A stretch of 64,000 bases of DNA, taken from Flavobacteriales bacterium. GTDB lineage: Bacteria; Bacteroidota; Bacteroidia; Flavobacteriales; CAJXXR01. This document shows, one piece after another, positions 54,570-63,069 of the stretch (within the stretch, counting starts at the first letter, position 1; every line of letters starts with the position of its first letter). Below the pieces are notes generated by a model, which had not been told where the DNA came from, did no database searches, and was given only the letters and a program-made list of their open reading frames with translations. The translations under genes were made by a program, and so were the position numbers. Location of the stretch: positions 124,001-188,000 of the forward strand of contig JAOAQX010000023.1 of the NCBI GenBank assembly GCA_025210805.1. The letters are read 5' to 3'.

Positions 54570-57185
54570 TTGAACATCGTTTCAACAAAAATAAGAGAAT
54601 ATACTTTGGTATCAAAAAGAAGAAGCCGATCTTGGCTCATTATTTTGCATTTTTTTGCCTTTTTGGGTGCTTTCTTACCAGTTTTTGGTCAGAACGATTC
54701 ACTCCAAACAAAAATAGACTACGGATTTAACCCCAATATCACAGAAACCATCACTTATTCTGCAAAGGATACGGCAAAAGCCATGATGCAAGATGATATC
54801 ATAGAACTCAAAAATCAAGCAAAAGTTAATTATGGTGATTTCCAGCTAGAAGCAGGTTATATCCGTGTAGATATGAAGGCTAAAATGGTGTATGCCACAG
54901 GAATTTTGGATTCTAATGAACAAATTATTCAAAAACCTATTTTTACGCAAGGAAATAAAATATATGAAGTAGATACGGTGCGCTTTAACCTAGAGTCTAA
55001 AAAGGGAAAAATAAAAACCCTACATACGCAAGAGGGAGAAGGTTATGTAAAAGGAATCGATATCAAAAGAATGCCCGATGAATCTTTTAATCTAAAACAA
55101 GGGATTTATACGACATGTAATCATCCTGAGCCTCATTATTATATTCGTGCAAAAAGGATGAAATTCACCAAAGACAAAAAAATATTTACTGGACCTGCAA
55201 GACTGGTAATCGGTGGTGTAGAAACACCGTTGCTTTTGCCTTTTGCCTATTTTCCGCTCTCAGAGAAAAAAACTTTTGGAATTCTCATGCCTTCTTATAA
55301 TTTTTCGAGAACTAGGGGTTTTAGTTTAAACGGACTAGGTATTTACCTTGGACTAAGTGAGTATTGGGATAATAAAATGGAATTTGATATTTTCTCTTCA
55401 GGAGGATATAATATCAGAAATTTTACTCGCTATAAAAAAAGATATGGTTTTTATGGAGATGTCCAACTCTCTTTATCTCATGTAAAAAATATTGAAGGGG
55501 TTTTAGGAGCTACAAAAAATCATTATAAATTAATCTGGAATCATCGTCAAGATGCAAAGGCAAATCCTTATGGAAGGTTTTCTGCAAATGTAAATATCCA
55601 AGATGCTAATTATAATTTGGTCAATAATGTAAACCTAAATAATAAAGTGACCAATGAATTTCAATCTACCATTACTTATGATAGAAATATCTTTAATAAT
55701 GCATTAAATATTTCGCTTACAGGAACACATCATCTTTCAAATTCTGAGAACAAACCTGTGGATATCACACTTCCTGAGTTGAACATAAGAACAAACGGGA
55801 ATATCTATCCTTTCAAAAAGCTTTTTTCTTCAGACTCAAAAAACTTTTTGAAAAAACTAAGCATCAACCCTTCTCTTCAGAGTAAGTATATGGTAAACAC
55901 CTATGATTCGCTCATGTTTACGGATAAAATGTTTCAAGATGACCAAATTGGTGCTTATTATAATGTTCCTATTAATATACAACTAAAGGCAACTTCAGCC
56001 TTGAGTTTTACACCTACAATGGGTTATAGAGGATATTTGTATAGAGACCGTTTTTCTTACTCTTATAATGATGCACTACAAAAAGTAGATACCTCAAGAA
56101 ATAGAGGATTGCATCATGCCTACGATTTTAATGCAGGATTGGGGGTGAATTTTAGCCCAAAGATTATCGGAATATTCAACTTTGGAAAGGATAAGAAAAT
56201 TACTGCCATGCGCCATATCATCTCTCCTTCTTTAAGTTATTCTTATGGTTTTAATTTTTTAGACAGAAATAGATATCATACCTATATTAACGAAACTCAA
56301 GAATGGTATAACCACTTTGATGAAGCCGTTTATTCTGTGCCCACTTCCCCTTCTTTGAAAAACCAAAATAGTCTCGGGTCTATTAATCTTCGTTTAGCAA
56401 ATGATTTGGATGTAAAAATTAGATCGAATGAAAAAGATACCACAAATGGAGGTTTCAAAACAATAAAAAGACCGCTATTTTCCGCATTTGATTTTAATAC
56501 TTCCTACAGTCTAGATGCCGATAGTTTTGCACTGAGCGATATTCAATTCAATTATAATTTTGGACTTATAAAAGGACTCAATTTGATAGGTGGAGCAGAT
56601 TTTAACCCTTATCAAGTAAGGGATGGAAAAAGCATCGATAAGTACTTTTTTCAAAAAGGTGGTGGTTTTGCCGAAGTAAAAACAGCAAGAGCAGGTTTGA
56701 GTTATACTTTTAACTCTAAAAGTAAAACAGGGAACTCTACCATGGAAAAAATTGCCGCTCGTAGAGCCGAAGGGAATTTAACACCTTTTGAAGAACAACA
56801 ACTAGATGAAATAGAACGTTTCTCTAGCCGATATGTAGATTTTGATGTCCCTTATAGTTTAACGACTTCTTATAGCTTTAGATACACAAAAAAATATGAC
56901 ACAGAATCTGAAAAATCGCATATTCTCAATTTTGATGGAAATGTCAGTCTAACCAATAGTCTAAAAGTTAATTTTGCAACAGGTTATGATATCTTAAAAG
57001 GAGAATTTTCTCATTCGAGTTTTGGTTTAATAAAAGATCTTCATTGCTGGAGAATGTCTTTTAATTGGATCCCAACAGGGATTCACGAAAGTTTTACTTT
57101 TGAAATAGCAGTAAAGGCCTCTGTACTGCAAGATTTGAAACTTACCAAAAATGGAAACTCTTTTGATAATAACTCTTTCTTCTAA
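54570..57185 (+). CDS. lptD: LPS-assembly protein LptD-like outer membrane protein
   Basis: An 871-residue protein starting at TTG (54570); no good ATG lies near, so the exact start is uncertain. After a signal-like segment (LIILHFFAFLGAFLPVFGQ) comes an OstA/LptA-like beta-jellyroll (DDIIELKNQAKVNYGDFQLE), then the barrel, with YYIRAKRMKFTKDKK and PFAYFPLSEKKTFGILMP. It inserts LPS into the outer leaflet. With LpxA, LpxC and LpxD also present, the window covers much of the LPS pathway. It is divergent from the amidase gene. Confidence 0.9.
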   Translation: MNIVSTKIREYTLVSKRRSRSWLIILHFFAFLGAFLPVFGQNDSLQTKIDYGFNPNITETITYSAKDTAKAMMQDDIIELKNQAKVNYGDFQLEAGYIRVDMKAKMVYATGILDSNEQIIQKPIFTQGNKIYEVDTVRFNLESKKGKIKTLHTQEGEGYVKGIDIKRMPDESFNLKQGIYTTCNHPEPHYYIRAKRMKFTKDKKIFTGPARLVIGGVETPLLLPFAYFPLSEKKTFGILMPSYNFSRTRGFSLNGLGIYLGLSEYWDNKMEFDIFSSGGYNIRNFTRYKKRYGFYGDVQLSLSHVKNIEGVLGATKNHYKLIWNHRQDAKANPYGRFSANVNIQDANYNLVNNVNLNNKVTNEFQSTITYDRNIFNNALNISLTGTHHLSNSENKPVDITLPELNIRTNGNIYPFKKLFSSDSKNFLKKLSINPSLQSKYMVNTYDSLMFTDKMFQDDQIGAYYNVPINIQLKATSALSFTPTMGYRGYLYRDRFSYSYNDALQKVDTSRNRGLHHAYDFNAGLGVNFSPKIIGIFNFGKDKKITAMRHIISPSLSYSYGFNFLDRNRYHTYINETQEWYNHFDEAVYSVPTSPSLKNQNSLGSINLRLANDLDVKIRSNEKDTTNGGFKTIKRPLFSAFDFNTSYSLDADSFALSDIQFNYNFGLIKGLNLIGGADFNPYQVRDGKSIDKYFFQKGGGFAEVKTARAGLSYTFNSKSKTGNSTMEKIAARRAEGNLTPFEEQQLDEIERFSSRYVDFDVPYSLTTSYSFRYTKKYDTESEKSHILNFDGNVSLTNSLKVNFATGYDILKGEFSHSSFGLIKDLHCWRMSFNWIPTGIHESFTFEIAVKASVLQDLKLTKNGNSFDNNSFF

Positions 57186-57243
57186 CAAAAAAGACTCTAT
57201 AAACTCTAGTATTTTTTTTAACACTAAAATAGCTCCTCAAATT

Positions 57244-57273
57244 TTGATTTCAAAGAATTGATGACTACATTTG
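57244..57273 (+). promoter_or_regulatory. Promoter of the GH3-family gene
   Basis: TTG (57244-57246), 19 bp spacer, TACATTTG (57266-57273), 27 bp before the ATG at 57300. It is a full match to the Bacteroidota promoter pattern. Confidence 0.75.
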
Positions 57274-57299
57274 AGAGACTGAATGGATAGGAAAACATC

Positions 57300-58835
57300 A
57301 TGCTATTAAATTTTTCTGGAAAAATAGTTTCATTGATTCTCAAGCACCGTATGAATTCTATTGAAAAATCTGTGGCTTCACCACAAGAGGTTCAATGGGA
57401 AACATGGCGATCTTTGATAGAAGCTGGATATGAAACGCAATTTGGAAAAGATCATAATTTTGAGAAAATTTCCTCTATTTCAGATTATCAAAAACTGGTT
57501 CCTATTCACGATTATGTGGGACTCCTACCCTATTTAAACAAAACCAGAAAAGGCGAAAGTAATGTCCTTTGGCCTGGGAAAATAGAATGGTTTGCAAAAT
57601 CATCTGGAACAACAGATGCCAAGAGTAAATTTATCCCTATTTCCCAAGAAAACCTTCTCGATTGTCACTTCAAGTGTGGAAAAGATTTACTTTCTATTTA
57701 TCTAAACAGATTTGACAAAGAAGCGGAAATTTTTTCTGGTAAAAGCTTAGTTTTAGGTGGAGCTCACGCCATAAGCGAACACGATTTCGGGATATTAGAA
57801 GGGGATCTTTCTGCCATCATTATCGAGAATTTACCCATTTGGGTAAGTTGGAGACGCTCTCCCTCAAAAGAAGTTGCCTTAATGGAAGAGTGGGAAGAAA
57901 AACTAGACAGAATGGCTGACGAATCTATAAAAGAGGATATCAGAACAATTGCAGGTGTTCCAAGTTGGACAACCGTACTGCTTAGAAAAGTACTAGAAAA
58001 AACAGGAAAAAATCATATCTTAGAAGTTTGGCCAAACTTAGAATTGTTTATGCACGGAGGAGTTAGTTTTGTGCCTTATAAAAAAGATTTTGAAACACTT
58101 ATAGGAGGACGAATCAATTACCTTGAAATTTATAATGCTTCCGAAGGTTTTTTTGCAATTCAAGATATTCCAGAACGTGACGATCTATTGCTCACTCTTG
58201 ATTCGGGAATTTTTTATGAATTTGTTCCGATAGAATTTATGCACCAAGAAAACCCAAAAGCATATAGTCTAAAGAAAGTAAAGAAAAACCAAGTGTATGC
58301 CATGATTATTAGTACCAATTCTGGTTTGTGGCGTTATAATATTGGGGATACTATAGAGTTTACTTCCATAAACCCTTACCGAATAAAAATTAAAGGAAGA
58401 ACCAAACATTATATCAATACCTTTGGGGAAGAACTCATGGTAGAAAATGCCGAAATTGCCCTAACAGAAGTATGTGATGAACTGGATTTAAGGTTTATCA
58501 ATTTCACAGCAGGGCCTAGAATTATTTCCAACGGTGCTTGCGGTTATCATGAATGGCTGGTAGAGTTTGAAGAAAATCATCATAAAATTGACCCCAAAGA
58601 AGTTGCCCAAAAACTTGATATTAGATTACAAAGTTTAAACTCAGATTATCAAGCCAAAAGATATAAAAATATGGTGCTCCAACCGCTCAAAATTAATATT
58701 GCCCAAAGAGGCTTGTTTTATCATTGGATGAAAAAATCAGGTAAACTTGGCGGTCAACATAAAGTGCCAAGATTATCGAATGATCCAGAGATTTTAGATA
58801 ATTTATTAAAGGAAAATTCCAAAATCCATAGTTAA
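57300..58835 (+). CDS. GH3 auxin-responsive promoter family protein
   Basis: A 511-residue member of the GH3 fold, an acyl-adenylate or amino-acid amide-forming ligase superfamily. The ATP-binding motif is FAKSSGTTDAKSKFIP (98-113). LFMHGGVSFVPY and EIYNASEGFFAIQD are also typical. Bacterial homologues have no proven substrate. It has its own promoter and is the last core gene before the right cassette cluster. Confidence 0.9.
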   Translation: MLLNFSGKIVSLILKHRMNSIEKSVASPQEVQWETWRSLIEAGYETQFGKDHNFEKISSISDYQKLVPIHDYVGLLPYLNKTRKGESNVLWPGKIEWFAKSSGTTDAKSKFIPISQENLLDCHFKCGKDLLSIYLNRFDKEAEIFSGKSLVLGGAHAISEHDFGILEGDLSAIIIENLPIWVSWRRSPSKEVALMEEWEEKLDRMADESIKEDIRTIAGVPSWTTVLLRKVLEKTGKNHILEVWPNLELFMHGGVSFVPYKKDFETLIGGRINYLEIYNASEGFFAIQDIPERDDLLLTLDSGIFYEFVPIEFMHQENPKAYSLKKVKKNQVYAMIISTNSGLWRYNIGDTIEFTSINPYRIKIKGRTKHYINTFGEELMVENAEIALTEVCDELDLRFINFTAGPRIISNGACGYHEWLVEFEENHHKIDPKEVAQKLDIRLQSLNSDYQAKRYKNMVLQPLKINIAQRGLFYHWMKKSGKLGGQHKVPRLSNDPEILDNLLKENSKIHS

Positions 58836-59126
58836 GTTTCTTTTATTAAATCTAGAGCATTTGATGTTCACACTTGTCTCCCCTTAATATTGATTACTTG
58901 TTATACCGCTAATTATTCGTTTATCCTCCTTCATAAAATTGTTTTTTTGTACCTTAGTCTCATGATATTCAAAAATATAAATAGTACCTCTAGATTCACT
59001 TCCAAAACTTGTATTTACTGGGCTTTTTGTGTTTTTGATTATGACAGAGAAATTATAAATGTATAATGACTTATGAATGTGCCTTTTTTTTACGGGTTTA
59101 TATGGTTGTTGGGAGCAATTTAAAAA
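58836..59126 (+). repeat. Repeat A copy 3 with attC-like palindrome (cassette 59127)
   Basis: After the GH3 stop there is a short transition, then repeat A from about 58899 to 59114. Its palindrome ends GTTGTTGGGAGC (59104-59115). The gene starts 12 bp later. Confidence 0.7.
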
Positions 59127-59588
59127 ATGAATTTAATTCAAGAAAACACAAAAGATGTTGCATGGTTCACAAGCTTACGTGAAGTCGAAAAGTGGATGGG
59201 AATTGATCTTGAAAATTTTGATTGGCATTTTTCTGATGTTGAGGGCGGATGGACTACTTTGGAAGATCCAAAATGGGTGACAGGGCCAGAATTGAAATCA
59301 AAAATTAATGAATTTGATCACCAATTTATTTGGGGAGTAATTTCAGCATTTCCTTCAGGTACACAGCCTAGATTAAGTGAAAAGCCTTATGCAGATGGAA
59401 ATCCTAATTTTTGGAAAGGAATTCCTGAAAAACAGCTGAAGGATTCTCTTTTTGAAATAGTTTGTTGGGATAGTAGTGCTACCCTTTGGATTGGTTTGCC
59501 AGACGAAATTGGTATGAAGGTTTTAAAAAATGCCCCAGGAATCACGAATTTAGATGAATTAAATAAAAAAGCAGCTATAAATAACTAA
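59127..59588 (+). CDS. Conserved protein of unknown function (cassette gene)
   Basis: A 153-residue cytoplasmic protein rich in W and D, with FPSGTQPRLSEKPYADGNP and DEIGMKVLKNAPG. It looks like an accessory or immunity-type gene but I cannot name the family. A B element follows directly (GCAGCTATAAATAAC at 59571-59585), and the boundary pair with GTTGTTGGGAGC is weaker than in other cassettes. Confidence 0.6.
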   Translation: MNLIQENTKDVAWFTSLREVEKWMGIDLENFDWHFSDVEGGWTTLEDPKWVTGPELKSKINEFDHQFIWGVISAFPSGTQPRLSEKPYADGNPNFWKGIPEKQLKDSLFEIVCWDSSATLWIGLPDEIGMKVLKNAPGITNLDELNKKAAINN

Positions 59589-60088
59589 GAGTTCAGACAA
59601 TCATAAAGTAAAATCTGAACTCAATAGGCTATCCAAAAAAACATCGAAATTAACTAAAGACCACAGCGCTATACCGATACTTATCAAATATTCAATTAGT
59701 TCACCGTATTCATAATTGGCTTTTCACAATGAATCGGCATTATTTCTATATAATTATCTATACATAAAATGGAATAATCTTCTGTCTTTTTCTAAGGAAA
59801 AAGAATACAGACTCAATAGTGAAGTAGCAAAAAGAACAAAAAAAAAGATAATAGTCGCATATTATTATTAGTCTATCCTTCCTTCATAAAATTGTTTTTT
59901 TGTACCTTAGTCTCATGATATTCAAAAATATAAATAGTACCTCTAAATTCACTTCCAAAACTTGTATTTACTGGGCTTTTTGTGTTTTTGATTATGACAG
60001 AGAAAGTATAAACGTATAAGGCGTACAAATACACCTGTGTTATGCTAGGGTGTGTTATATGAGTGTTAGCCACTTGAGAAAAAACCAT
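59589..60088 (+). repeat. Spacer: B element, hairpin D, repeat A copy 4
   Basis: 500 bp with no gene: B element (GAGTTCAGA ... TCTGAACTC, 59588-59620), hairpin D (59674-59737), a short hairpin near 59783-59808, then repeat A copy 4 (59847-60069). The palindrome at 60011-60067 is 57 bp long, from AACGTATAAGG to GTTAGCC, and has the size and shape of an attC site. Confidence 0.72.
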
Positions 60089-60874
60089 ATGAACAAAATA
60101 TTGACAGTAATATTACTAGGACTTCTAATTGTAAGTTGTTCAGATAACAAGATTGAAAAGAAAGGCTTTCAAGTAAGTGAAATATCAGAAGATGAAAGCG
60201 GAAAAAAAATTGTTGGACTTAAAATAGACACATTAAAACTCGAAACACGACCACGGAATGTACTCTTGACTTTTAATCCTGAACATAGATTAACACCAAT
60301 CTATAAAGTGAATTACGACAAGAAAACTAAAGAGCCGTTTACTGGTTCAAATACTTATCACATAAACTGGAATGACGATTACGAAGAGGGGAATAATTGG
60401 AATCGCAACTTTATGCCTGGATTTGAAGCACTTAATGGATATAATTTAGTGAATGTTTCGCATTACAACAACATAACGAAAACAGAAAACAAACTTTTCA
60501 AAAATCCAGTTTTAATCAAAACTCTTTACTATCCGGCCTTTTCAAAAGATACATTAAATTATGAGCCAGTAAAAAGAGATTTTTATATGATTTCTGTTTA
60601 TGACGAAGACTCAAATAAAGACGGTTTTATTAATGTAAAAGATTTGAGAAGATTATATCATTTCGACATAAATGGACGGAATAAAAAAGAACTAATTCCC
60701 AAAGGATACTCTGTTTTGAGTTCGGAATACGATTCTGCAAATGACTTTATGTACATATTTGCGAGAAAAGACACGAATCAAAACGGACAAATGGAATCGG
60801 ATGAACCAATGGACATTTTTTGGATTGATTTAAAGGATCCTGAAAATGTTGGAAAACAATATAAAAGCGAATAA
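60089..60874 (+). CDS. EF-hand-like lipoprotein (cassette gene)
   Basis: About 261 residues from the ATG at 60089 (MNKILTVILLGLLIVSC, lipobox). Two calcium-binding EF-hand loops are readable: D-S-N-K-D-G-F-I-N-V-K-D and D-T-N-Q-N-G-Q-M-E-S-D-E, close to the C-terminus. The rest is a beta-rich region of unknown fold. It is probably a calcium-binding surface or periplasmic protein. A B element overlaps the 3' end. Confidence 0.72.
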   Translation: MNKILTVILLGLLIVSCSDNKIEKKGFQVSEISEDESGKKIVGLKIDTLKLETRPRNVLLTFNPEHRLTPIYKVNYDKKTKEPFTGSNTYHINWNDDYEEGNNWNRNFMPGFEALNGYNLVNVSHYNNITKTENKLFKNPVLIKTLYYPAFSKDTLNYEPVKRDFYMISVYDEDSNKDGFINVKDLRRLYHFDINGRNKKELIPKGYSVLSSEYDSANDFMYIFARKDTNQNGQMESDEPMDIFWIDLKDPENVGKQYKSE

Positions 60875-61170
60875 AAAACGGCTGAGAATATCTAAGTCTT
60901 CGGATTGCTCGCAGAGCAAAAAAAAAGATAATAGTCGCATATTATTATTAGTCTATCCTCACTTCATAAAATTGTTTTTTTGTACCTTAGTCTCATGATA
61001 TTCAAAAATATAAATAGTACCTCTAAATTCACTTCCAAAACTTGTATTTACTGGGCTTTTTGTGTTTTTGATTATGACAGAGAAAGTATAAACGTTTAAT
61101 GACTTATGAATGTGCCTTTTTTTGTGGGGGTTTGTTTATATGGTTGTTGTGTATAATTTATAAGAAATAA
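60875..61170 (+). repeat. Spacer: truncated B element joined to repeat A copy 5
   Basis: A shortened B element (60888-60919, ending GCTCGCAGAGCAAA) runs without any gap into repeat A copy 5 (60917-61147), which shows that the parts can recombine. The palindrome is at 61091-61148, ending GTTGTTGTGTATA. Confidence 0.7.
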
Positions 61171-61713
61171 ATGAAAGGAATCTCAAAAAAATTTTTTAAT
61201 GCCAATAGGGCATTAGAAGAAAATGATTTAGAAACCGCCATTTCATGTTTGTATCCAATTGTGGACTCATTTTCAAAACACCACTTCCCAAATAGAGGTG
61301 TAGGAAATAGATTTAAGAACTATATTGATTCTAATGAAAGTGATTTGTTGTATTTCTTTTCAAATGGAACCAACATTAATTTGAGTGGATTCTGGGATGA
61401 AACCCAACAAAAAAACATGAGAATAAGCGAGTTATTTTATAAATATAGAAATTCTGATGTTCACGATCCTAGTGAAACCGAGACTATTTTAAATTTTGAA
61501 AAATCGAATATAATAGGTACAAAACAAATTAGTCATCGAATGATATTTGGACTTTTTCTAATTCTTTGGACTGACACAATTTGTAAAGATCAAATAGAAA
61601 AGAGTTTGCTTCAGGAATTTAAAAAGTTTCGGATTAAAAATATTGATAAAATATTTGATTTGGTGAGTATTTTAAGTAATCGTGATCTAGCTAAAAAGTA
61701 CTTTAAGAATTAA
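61171..61713 (+). CDS. HEPN-like protein (cassette gene)
   Basis: A 180-residue helical protein with the Rx4H motif typical of HEPN RNases (R93-NSDVH98 in KYRNSDVHDP). No signal or membrane segment. HEPN proteins are common toxins and abortive-infection effectors; an antitoxin partner is not evident here. The cassette pair is excellent: GTTGTTGTGTATA (61143-61155) and TATGCACAATAAC (61719-61731). Confidence 0.65.
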   Translation: MKGISKKFFNANRALEENDLETAISCLYPIVDSFSKHHFPNRGVGNRFKNYIDSNESDLLYFFSNGTNINLSGFWDETQQKNMRISELFYKYRNSDVHDPSETETILNFEKSNIIGTKQISHRMIFGLFLILWTDTICKDQIEKSLLQEFKKFRIKNIDKIFDLVSILSNRDLAKKYFKN

Positions 61714-62337
61714 AAAACTATGCACAATAACTAAGTCTTCGGATTGCTCGTAGAGCAAAATCTGAAGATCCCGAAAACATCGGTATTGACTAAAAACCAC
61801 GCTGTTGTACCGATTACTTACTAAATATTCAATTAGTTCACCGTGTTCATAATTGACTTTTAGTAATGTATCGGCATTACACCTTTCTTAAAATATACAG
61901 AGAATTGGTTTACTTGCGTTTCGAAAAACATTTCAAAACACTATGGGTTTTGCAACAAATAAAGTTTAGGCTATACAAATCCATTTTTCAGGACTTTAAG
62001 AAGATAAAGAGAAGACTTTTTGAGCAATCAAAGGTCTTTTTTGGTGGGAAAATATCGGTTTATTGTTCGTTTTTTGGAAAAACCTCACTACAAGACATAG
62101 CGATCCCATTACGTCTTAGCGTTTCGTTTTTTTTACCTGCAGGCTTTATCTACTAAAAGTTCTCTTTTTTTTCATAATCCGTAATTTTAACTTTCTTAAA
62201 ATTAGAGAATTTTGTAGTTTTAGGTACTATTGAGAAAAAGCTACCCGTGAAACGGGTTTAGTTCAACATTGCATCCAACGTCCATGTCTCCCAAAAGATC
62301 ATCACGGCGTAGATGCAGAATCGTTACCCATAATTCA
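61714..62337 (+). repeat. Long intercassette spacer, copy 2 (with hairpin D)
   Basis: A 624 bp spacer: B element (61717-61790), hairpin D (61810-61874), conserved blocks (CGTTTCGAAAAAC, GACATAGCGATCCC, GTGAAACGGGTTTAGTTCAAC) and a short 68 bp palindrome (AACATTGCATCC ... GATGCAGAATCGTT) just before the next gene. It is an inverted match to 45270-45826. Confidence 0.72.
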
Positions 62338-62928
62338 ATGAAACTCTACTTTATACTATATACTGACATCATTCAAGAGGGATTATCAGAGACCGATTCT
62401 TATAGGATTGCAATTGATAATAACGCTTTAATTAAGGTTGATGAATTCAATAATGAACTTCTAATTTCGAAACTTTCAGACGAACTAATAGAGAAAATTT
62501 TAAAATCACATATTAGTGACACAGAATCGACTGATTACGAAGATGATTTAACGCCACTCGATGGAGGATTAAGGATTGAGTTTGATAAAATGACAATTGA
62601 TCATCAATGTTGTAGTGAATTAAATGACTATAAAAATTGGGAAAAGATCATTGATGCACAAACTAAAGAGTGGAATGAGATTTGGATTGGGCATCCTTCG
62701 ATTTATTATAGATTCGATAATGACGTAATAGAAATTTCTGATTATTATGATTCTAATCCAAAACAAGAAGATATAAAAACGAGACTAAGATTAGATAAAG
62801 GTGAGTTCCTAAGCAAATTAGAAAAATCAATTGTAGAACTTAATGATTTTAAAAGAAACCTATATAGGGTTGTCGATATTGGCGACTTTAAAAACAAAAA
62901 TATTTTGAAAGGAATTTTATTAAAATAA
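62338..62928 (+). CDS. Protein of unknown function, immunity-like (cassette gene)
   Basis: About 196 residues from the ATG at 62338 (MKLYFILYTDIIQEG); the longer frame from 62269 would start inside the palindrome. The protein is acidic, with WIGHPSIYYRFDNDVIEISD and DYYDSNPKQ. Small acidic cassette proteins of this kind are often immunity proteins, but I cannot name a family. It is followed by a B element (62930-62990). Confidence 0.6.
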   Translation: MKLYFILYTDIIQEGLSETDSYRIAIDNNALIKVDEFNNELLISKLSDELIEKILKSHISDTESTDYEDDLTPLDGGLRIEFDKMTIDHQCCSELNDYKNWEKIIDAQTKEWNEIWIGHPSIYYRFDNDVIEISDYYDSNPKQEDIKTRLRLDKGEFLSKLEKSIVELNDFKRNLYRVVDIGDFKNKNILKGILLK

Positions 62929-62929
62929 A

Positions 62930-63069
62930 GAACTAATAACTAATCTTCAAATTGCTCACAGAGCAAAACCTAAACTCAACAGCCAGCCCAAAAATATCAT
63001 AACTCACTAAAAACAACCTATTTACTTGTTGTTCAAAAAACATTTCAACAACTTACCCCATTTAACTTG
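62930..63069 (+). repeat. Degenerate B element at the right cluster end
   Basis: AACTAATAACTAATCTTCAA and TTGCTCACAGAGC with an eroded closing arm. No repeat A copy follows, so this may be the last cassette boundary before the core gene at 63070. Confidence 0.5.

Noticed and set aside
31641-62990. CRISPR array as explanation for the regular repeats
   Set aside because: The repeats are long, palindromic and separated by whole genes; there are no short direct repeats with unique 30-40 bp spacers and no cas genes.
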